From Clostridium_AD sp047624165 (GTDB taxonomy: Bacteria > Bacillota > Clostridia > Clostridiales > Clostridiaceae): a stretch of DNA of 8,513 bases. Numbering within the stretch: position 1 is the first letter of the stretch; every line of letters begins with the position of its first letter. The stretch lies in contig JBLHPD010000206.1 in the NCBI GenBank assembly GCA_047624165.1, forward strand, positions 1-8,513, in the 5' to 3' direction. Shown here piece by piece: positions 5,104-8,513 of the stretch. The notes beneath the pieces are model-generated. The model did not search any database and was not told where the DNA came from. It saw only the letters and a program-made list of their open reading frames with translations. A program made the position numbers and the translations under genes.

Positions 5104-6402
5104 GTGAGATTTTTTGGAAATATAAATAATGAAAATAATAGATTAAATATTGCAGGAGTTAGCGCTGAAGTACTGGTTACAGAATACGGTACTCCTCTTT
5201 ATGTAATGGATGAACAGCATATACGAGATAATTGTAGAAAGTTTTATGAATCATTTAAAGCAGAGGAAGAAGGGAATAAGGTAGCTTATGCGGGAAAAGC
5301 TTTTTTAACTATCGCAATGTGTGAAATTGTAAAATGCGAAGGTTTATATTTAGATGTAGTTTCAGGAGGGGAATTATATACCGCACATAGTGCTGGTTTT
5401 CCACTTGAAAAGGTATATTTTCATGGTAATAATAAAACAATTGATGAAATTGAAATGGCAATAGAACTTGGGGTAGGGACTTTTGTGGTAGATAATCTTC
5501 ACGAAATTGAAATTATTAATGAAAAGGCAAAGGGAAAAGGTATTATTCAACGGGTTCTTCTTAGAGTAACTCCAGGAATAGAAGCTCATACTCATGAGTA
5601 CATAAAAACTGGACAGAATGATTCAAAGTTTGGATTTACTATATTAAATAATGGATTAGAAGAAGTTATAAACACTGTTTTAAGCTTTTCAAATATAAAA
5701 TTAGCAGGACTACACTGTCACATAGGGTCTCAAATTTTTGAGTTAGAACCTTATAAAGATGCTGTGGGTATAATGATGTCTTTGATTAAAAACATAAAGG
5801 AAAAATTTAGTTATGATATAGAAGAATTAGATTTAGGCGGAGGATTTGGTGTTTATTATGATAAAGGTGATCAGCCAAAGAAAATAGAAGAGTTTTGCAG
5901 GGTAATAATTGAGGAAGCTAAAATTAAGTGTAAAGAATATGGAATAAACTATCCTACTCTTGTAATAGAGCCGGGGAGGGCAATCGTAGCTAATGCAGGA
6001 ATTACATTATATACTGTAGGTGCTATAAAGGATATACCAGGCGTTATAAAATATGTAGCAGTGGATGGTGGAATGACAGATAATATAAGACCAGCTTTAT
6101 ACAAAGCACAGTATCAATGTCTACTTGCCAATAGAGTAAATGAGCATTGTACGGAAGTAGTTACAATAGCAGGGAAGTGTTGTGAGAGTGGAGATATTTT
6201 ATTAAAAGGTGTGAAGTTACCAAAGGCTAATAGTGGAGATATTATTGCTGTGCTTTCAACTGGTGCTTATGGATATTCAATGAGCAGTAATTATAATAAA
6301 ATACTTAGGGCTCCTGTAGTTTTAGTAAGTGAAGGCAAACATAGACTTATATGTAAAAGACAAACTTATAAAGATATGATTAGTAATGAAGTGTGTTTAT
6401 AA
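5104..6402 (+). CDS. lysA: Diaminopimelate decarboxylase
   Basis: Decarboxylates meso-diaminopimelate to L-lysine with pyridoxal phosphate, the last step of lysine synthesis. The 432 residues are normal for the family. Visible landmarks: the cofactor lysine in VAYAGKAF (Lys65), HCHIGSQ (204-210), the phosphate-binding GGGFG (245-249), EPGR (289-292), CESGD with the active-site cysteine (360-364), and YGYSMSSNYN (389-398). I chose GTG 5104 because AGGAG (5091-5095) lies eight bases before it and the protein then starts VRFFGNIN, as in clostridial relatives. The frame is open upstream to 5011, but only by overlapping lysC. It is the second gene of the riboswitch-controlled operon. A palindromic repeat begins at or just after its stop. 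Confidence 0.96.
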   Translation: MRFFGNINNENNRLNIAGVSAEVLVTEYGTPLYVMDEQHIRDNCRKFYESFKAEEEGNKVAYAGKAFLTIAMCEIVKCEGLYLDVVSGGELYTAHSAGFPLEKVYFHGNNKTIDEIEMAIELGVGTFVVDNLHEIEIINEKAKGKGIIQRVLLRVTPGIEAHTHEYIKTGQNDSKFGFTILNNGLEEVINTVLSFSNIKLAGLHCHIGSQIFELEPYKDAVGIMMSLIKNIKEKFSYDIEELDLGGGFGVYYDKGDQPKKIEEFCRVIIEEAKIKCKEYGINYPTLVIEPGRAIVANAGITLYTVGAIKDIPGVIKYVAVDGGMTDNIRPALYKAQYQCLLANRVNEHCTEVVTIAGKCCESGDILLKGVKLPKANSGDIIAVLSTGAYGYSMSSNYNKILRAPVVLVSEGKHRLICKRQTYKDMISNEVCL

Positions 6403-6665
6403 ATAATGCGGTATAAAAATTCTCCTGCGTGCCTTGCAACATGAGCTCGAAACGTGAAATTCCATTTAGAAATTCTAAACTTTTGCAAATATAAAATTCT
6501 CTGGCGCTCACATTCGCCGTCCTGGCTCAGGTTCGCTAGCTTCCACGTCCTGTGGAAGCTCACGAGAATTTTATATTGGCAAAAGAAGAATTTCTAAATG
6601 GAATTTCAATGTTTTTTAGCTTCTTGTTGCAAGTCACTTTGGAGAAATTTCATACTTATCTATTC
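6403..6665. repeat. Complete long palindromic intergenic repeat (copy 2)
   Basis: Arms 6411-6500 and 6564-6655 are imperfect inverted repeats of each other. Perfectly paired blocks are CTTGCAACA (6433-6441 with 6625-6633), 22 bp (6455-6476 with 6587-6608) and 14 bp (6488-6501 with 6564-6577). The ends are GTATAAAAATTCTCC and GGAGAAATTTCATAC. The GC-richer centre (6501-6561) carries a perfect 9-bp hairpin, AGCTTCCAC-GTCCT-GTGGAAGCT (6538-6560). The right half recurs at 1-140, which sets the outer edge at about 6665. It starts within nine bases of the lysA stop, so it may also end lysA transcripts. No reading frame is apparent and no clear target-site duplication is seen. The family was not recognised; a miniature transposon or a structured extragenic repeat both fit. 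Confidence 0.88.
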
Positions 6666-6891
6666 TAAGTAGTACGCTAGGTATTCCTTAGGGGGGGCAC
6701 AATAAATATTAATTGTTATAAGAACATTAACCACATATACTCTAACTGTCCTCCAACTAACTATGATATTACTCACAATCATGCCTGGAATATTCTTCTA
6801 TAGATGATACGTAAAAGATTCTACCATTGTGGCGCAGTTAAAGAATATTCTTCATTAAACTTTTAATTTATATTCACAGATATATCCAAAA
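6666..6891. other. Non-coding spacer with no gene seen
   Basis: There is no plausible reading frame on either strand. It holds a run of seven G (6691-6697), unusual in such AT-rich DNA, and the 11-mer GAATATTCTTC twice (6788-6798 and 6843-6853, 55 bp apart). The second lies in the 12-bp palindrome AAGAATATTCTT (6841-6852). No clear terminator for the minus-strand gene that ends at 6892 was found. Confidence 0.5.
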
Positions 6892-7491
6892 TTATATGTT
6901 ACTACGAATTATTTCATCAATCTCATTACAACTTATTGATTTGAAAAAAAACTTAAGTTCTCTACGCTCTTTAAATATATTCTCTATTTCAAATGCAATT
7001 ATATTATCTTGTTTATAATTATGGCTTATAATACCATCCCATGAATGAAATATTCCAGAATACATTACTCCATTTTCATAAAGTCCATTAGTGAAATACA
7101 ACGGTACGATAGTAAATACACAATTTCCAGCCATAACAGAAAAAAAACATATGCTTAATATAGATGGAGAGCAAAATACTAGTATTATTGAAAATACAAG
7201 AAATATCAGCCATAGTATAAGTATTTTAGATTGCCTTTTGTAATCAGGTGGGTATAATTTAGTAATCATTTTGAATGCTTTCTTTTTATTAAGTAAGAAA
7301 CTTATAATTATAAATATTATTAATAAAATCATAAGGATTATCGCAAAAATCATTATCCACTCAATACCTTTTATTCCATTATAAAATCTATCAGGTCGCC
7401 AACCACTTTTAAAAGCATAAAACCCTAGAAATATACTAATTATAATTGGTATGGATGTAATTATTAAAATAAGAGATTTTCTATTTTTCAT
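6892..7491 (-). CDS. Four-helix membrane protein with a C-terminal DUF5673-like domain, function unknown
   Basis: A 199-residue protein with hydrophobic segments at about 7-27, 43-67, 89-107 and 110-131, and a short cytosolic tail. The tail (from about 134) reads GLYENGVMYSGIF, then WDGI, and ends IDEIIRSNI. This pattern of a G-I/L-Y-x-N-G strand, a following W-D and a terminal helix resembles the tail that I associate with DUF5673 proteins of Firmicutes; the family call is from memory. ATG 7491 is preceded by AAGGGGGG (7501-7508) at nine bases, a strong ribosome-binding site that overlaps the stop of the 61-codon frame upstream. It is the last gene of a minus-strand run of small membrane proteins. 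No enzymatic residues were recognised. Confidence 0.75.
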   Translation of the reverse strand: MKNRKSLILIITSIPIIISIFLGFYAFKSGWRPDRFYNGIKGIEWIMIFAIILMILLIIFIIISFLLNKKKAFKMITKLYPPDYKRQSKILILWLIFLVFSIILVFCSPSILSICFFSVMAGNCVFTIVPLYFTNGLYENGVMYSGIFHSWDGIISHNYKQDNIIAFEIENIFKERRELKFFFKSISCNEIDEIIRSNI

Positions 7492-7506
7492 TTTTAAGTT
7501 CCCCCC

Positions 7507-7692
7507 TTAATCATTATTAGTCAAGGTATACCTTGCATAAAAATACCAATCCGAAACAACTGTTAAGAGTATTATACCATTATATACTATTTTTACAAAC
7601 CCAACTTCTTTTGAATAAAAAATAAGAGCTTTATCATTATTATATAGTCCACTTAGAGGGTGGTATTGTAAAAGCCTTATATAATAAGGCAC
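7507..7692 (-). CDS. Doubtful 61-codon frame, possible gene remnant
   Basis: It opens with GTG 7692 and ends at TAA 7507, inside the ribosome-binding site of the next gene. One hydrophobic stretch lies around residues 31-47 (GFVKIVYNGIILLTVVS). An in-frame stop lies three codons upstream of the GTG, no ribosome-binding site precedes it, and the GTG falls within a 7-bp hairpin (7674-7690). It is therefore either the 3' remnant of a small membrane protein gene or a chance frame. No family was recognised. Confidence 0.3.
   Translation of the reverse strand: MPYYIRLLQYHPLSGLYNNDKALIFYSKEVGFVKIVYNGIILLTVVSDWYFYARYTLTNND
7670..7690 (-). terminator. Weak hairpin plus T4, possible terminator on the minus strand
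   Basis: GCCTTAT (7674-7680) and ATAAGGC (7684-7690) form a perfect 7-bp stem with a three-base loop. Read on the minus strand, TTTT follows (7673-7670). It lies about 170 bp after the stop of the 127-residue membrane protein gene and could end its transcript. The stem is short and AT-rich. Confidence 0.3.
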
Positions 7693-7862
7693 TTTGATTT
7701 ATTTAACGTTAAATATATCTAAATTTAGACTTTGTCTCGTTGGGAAAAATAATAAATTCAAACATAAAAATACCGTAAATTCAGTTATGAATATTACGAT
7801 ATTTTATGGATTATTCGGTTTTAGTAGTTGTAACGCTTTACAAGAATATTTTGAATTAACAT

Positions 7863-8246
7863 TTAATCTTCTAATTCGCTATACCTAAAACTTTTTACAC
7901 ACCATAAAAATAGAGAAATTAATAACCCAAATATACCACCCATTCTCAAAAAATCAAACAACATTTGTTGGTTAAATTCGTACATTCCAAATTTGACCAA
8001 AATAGGGAATACGACCAGTATAGCTAGAGTAACCATTATAATAGTTGTAGTTTTAATAGTATATCTCAACATTCCTTTTTCTCTTATTTTTTCCCAAGAT
8101 TTAATGAAACTTTCATCATCTTCATAAAATATCCTTGATACTTTGTTTGGCTTTATGTTATATTTTTTAATTAAAAATTGGAGAATAAGATAAATAAGAC
8201 CTATAACAGGCCCTATAACAAAATAAGAATTCCCCCATGTTACCAT
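7863..8246 (-). CDS. Small three-helix membrane protein, function unknown
   Basis: A 127-residue protein with hydrophobic segments at about 8-27, 66-86 and 100-117. A charged loop (YEDDESFIKSWEKIREKG, 41-58) lies between the first and second. No family was recognised, though the mixed charged and hydrophobic layout reads as genuine protein. ATG 8246 has no clear Shine-Dalgarno site. The frame remains open for 25 codons further upstream, to a TAG at 8322-8324, with protein-like residues (VYITTNAFSSLRTPKYIV) but no ATG, GTG or TTG, so the true start is unsettled and the gene may have lost its 5' end. It follows the CDF transporter gene by 64 bp on the same strand. Confidence 0.6.
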   Translation of the reverse strand: MVTWGNSYFVIGPVIGLIYLILQFLIKKYNIKPNKVSRIFYEDDESFIKSWEKIREKGMLRYTIKTTTIIMVTLAILVVFPILVKFGMYEFNQQMLFDFLRMGGIFGLLISLFLWCVKSFRYSELED

Positions 8247-8310
8247 AACAATATATTTAGGAGTTCTTAGCGAAGAGAATGCATTTGTAGTAATATATAC
8301 TTTTTTACTT

Positions 8311-8513
8311 TTACTGTACCCCTAAATAATCTCTATCGAGGGTCATTACGATATTGTAATTAGGACGACACTTGTTAAGTTCTTTGCTAATTTCTTCTGC
8401 TAATTTAATTTCATCACTTGCGGTAAAGCTTGAATTAAAATCAATTACAACATCAAAAACTAAATTTTTATAGTTGCCATCGCCTACAATTCTAAAATCA
8501 TAGATCGGAAGAG
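8311..8513 (-). CDS. Cation diffusion facilitator (CDF) transporter, C-terminal end only
   Basis: The minus-strand frame ends at TAA 8311-8313 and runs off the right edge; about 63 genuine codons are present. They read DFRIVGDGNYKNLVFDVV, a helix (SDEIKLAEEISKELNK) and a final strand with YNIVMTLDRDYL. This is the ferredoxin-like cytoplasmic dimerisation domain of CDF metal exporters, where the first strand normally carries His-Asp-(Leu/Phe)-Arg and the last V-x-x-D-x-x-Y. The membrane domain would lie outside the window. CDF proteins exchange Zn, Mn, Fe or Cd for protons; the metal cannot be told here. The last 12 bases (8502-8513) are adapter sequence, so the apparent residues L-P-I and the first base of the next codon are not genomic. 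That codon (NAT) could be the family's usual His. Confidence 0.8.
   Translation of the reverse strand, partial: LPIYDFRIVGDGNYKNLVFDVVIDFNSSFTASDEIKLAEEISKELNKCRPNYNIVMTLDRDYLGVQ
8502..8513. other. Residual Illumina adapter at the contig end
   Basis: AGATCGGAAGAG is identical to the first 12 bases of the Illumina TruSeq adapter and lies exactly at the end of the sequence. A chance match at that position is very unlikely. It should be trimmed and not interpreted as biology. Confidence 0.93.

Noticed and set aside
6395..6670. Target-site duplication flanking the palindromic element
   Set aside because: Only TTAT is shared on both sides, which is expected by chance in AT-rich DNA, and the right-hand TTAT seems to belong to the repeat itself.
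7694..7888. 64-codon plus-strand frame
   Set aside because: It has no ribosome-binding site, overlaps the end of the minus-strand membrane protein gene, and has the composition of random AT-rich translation.
1..8513. CRISPR array, tRNA, rRNA or intact insertion sequence
   Set aside because: No regularly spaced repeats, cloverleaf-like segment, rRNA motif or transposase was seen on either strand.

Overview
The window looks like one complete contig of a low-GC Firmicute draft genome, most likely a Clostridium. The evidence is AT-rich DNA, purine-rich Shine-Dalgarno sites, a clostridial-type arginine deiminase, and a lysine riboswitch in front of lysC-lysA. Species cannot be told from the sequence alone. 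The left edge falls in the core of a dispersed palindromic repeat. The right edge ends in 12 bases identical to the start of the Illumina TruSeq adapter.

Layout. 1-140: half of a long palindromic repeat. 141-812: no intact gene; a GC-rich 20-mer, a decayed reading frame on the minus strand, then the arcA control region with two ArgR-box-like sites and a promoter. 813-2036: arcA (arginine deiminase). 2077-2176: hairpins between convergent genes. 2222-3328 (minus): a cytosolic protein with two P-loop NTPase domains, of unknown role. 3329-3875: promoter, lysine (L-box) riboswitch, strong intrinsic terminator, and a tandem 19-bp repeat just before lysC. 3876-5075: lysC (aspartate kinase) with an internal start for a separate regulatory subunit. 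5104-6402: lysA (diaminopimelate decarboxylase). 6403-6665: full copy of the palindromic repeat, directly after lysA. 6666-6891: no gene seen. 6892-8513 (minus): two uncharacterised small membrane proteins, a doubtful 61-codon frame between them, and the 3' end of a cation diffusion facilitator (CDF) transporter gene.

How the genes work together. lysC and lysA are the first and last enzymes of lysine synthesis. They sit 28 bp apart behind one riboswitch, so lysine should shut both off by early transcription termination. arcA starts arginine catabolism (arginine to citrulline plus ammonia) and appears monocistronic, since the next gene converges on it and no arcB or arcC follows. The minus-strand cluster at the right is accessory-like.

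Most notable points: the palindromic element, whose two copies have different apical stem sequences that both stay perfectly paired around the same GTCCT loop; the internal ribosome-binding site in lysC; the repeat between the riboswitch terminator and lysC; and the adapter remnant at the right end. No convincing wholly new system was found.
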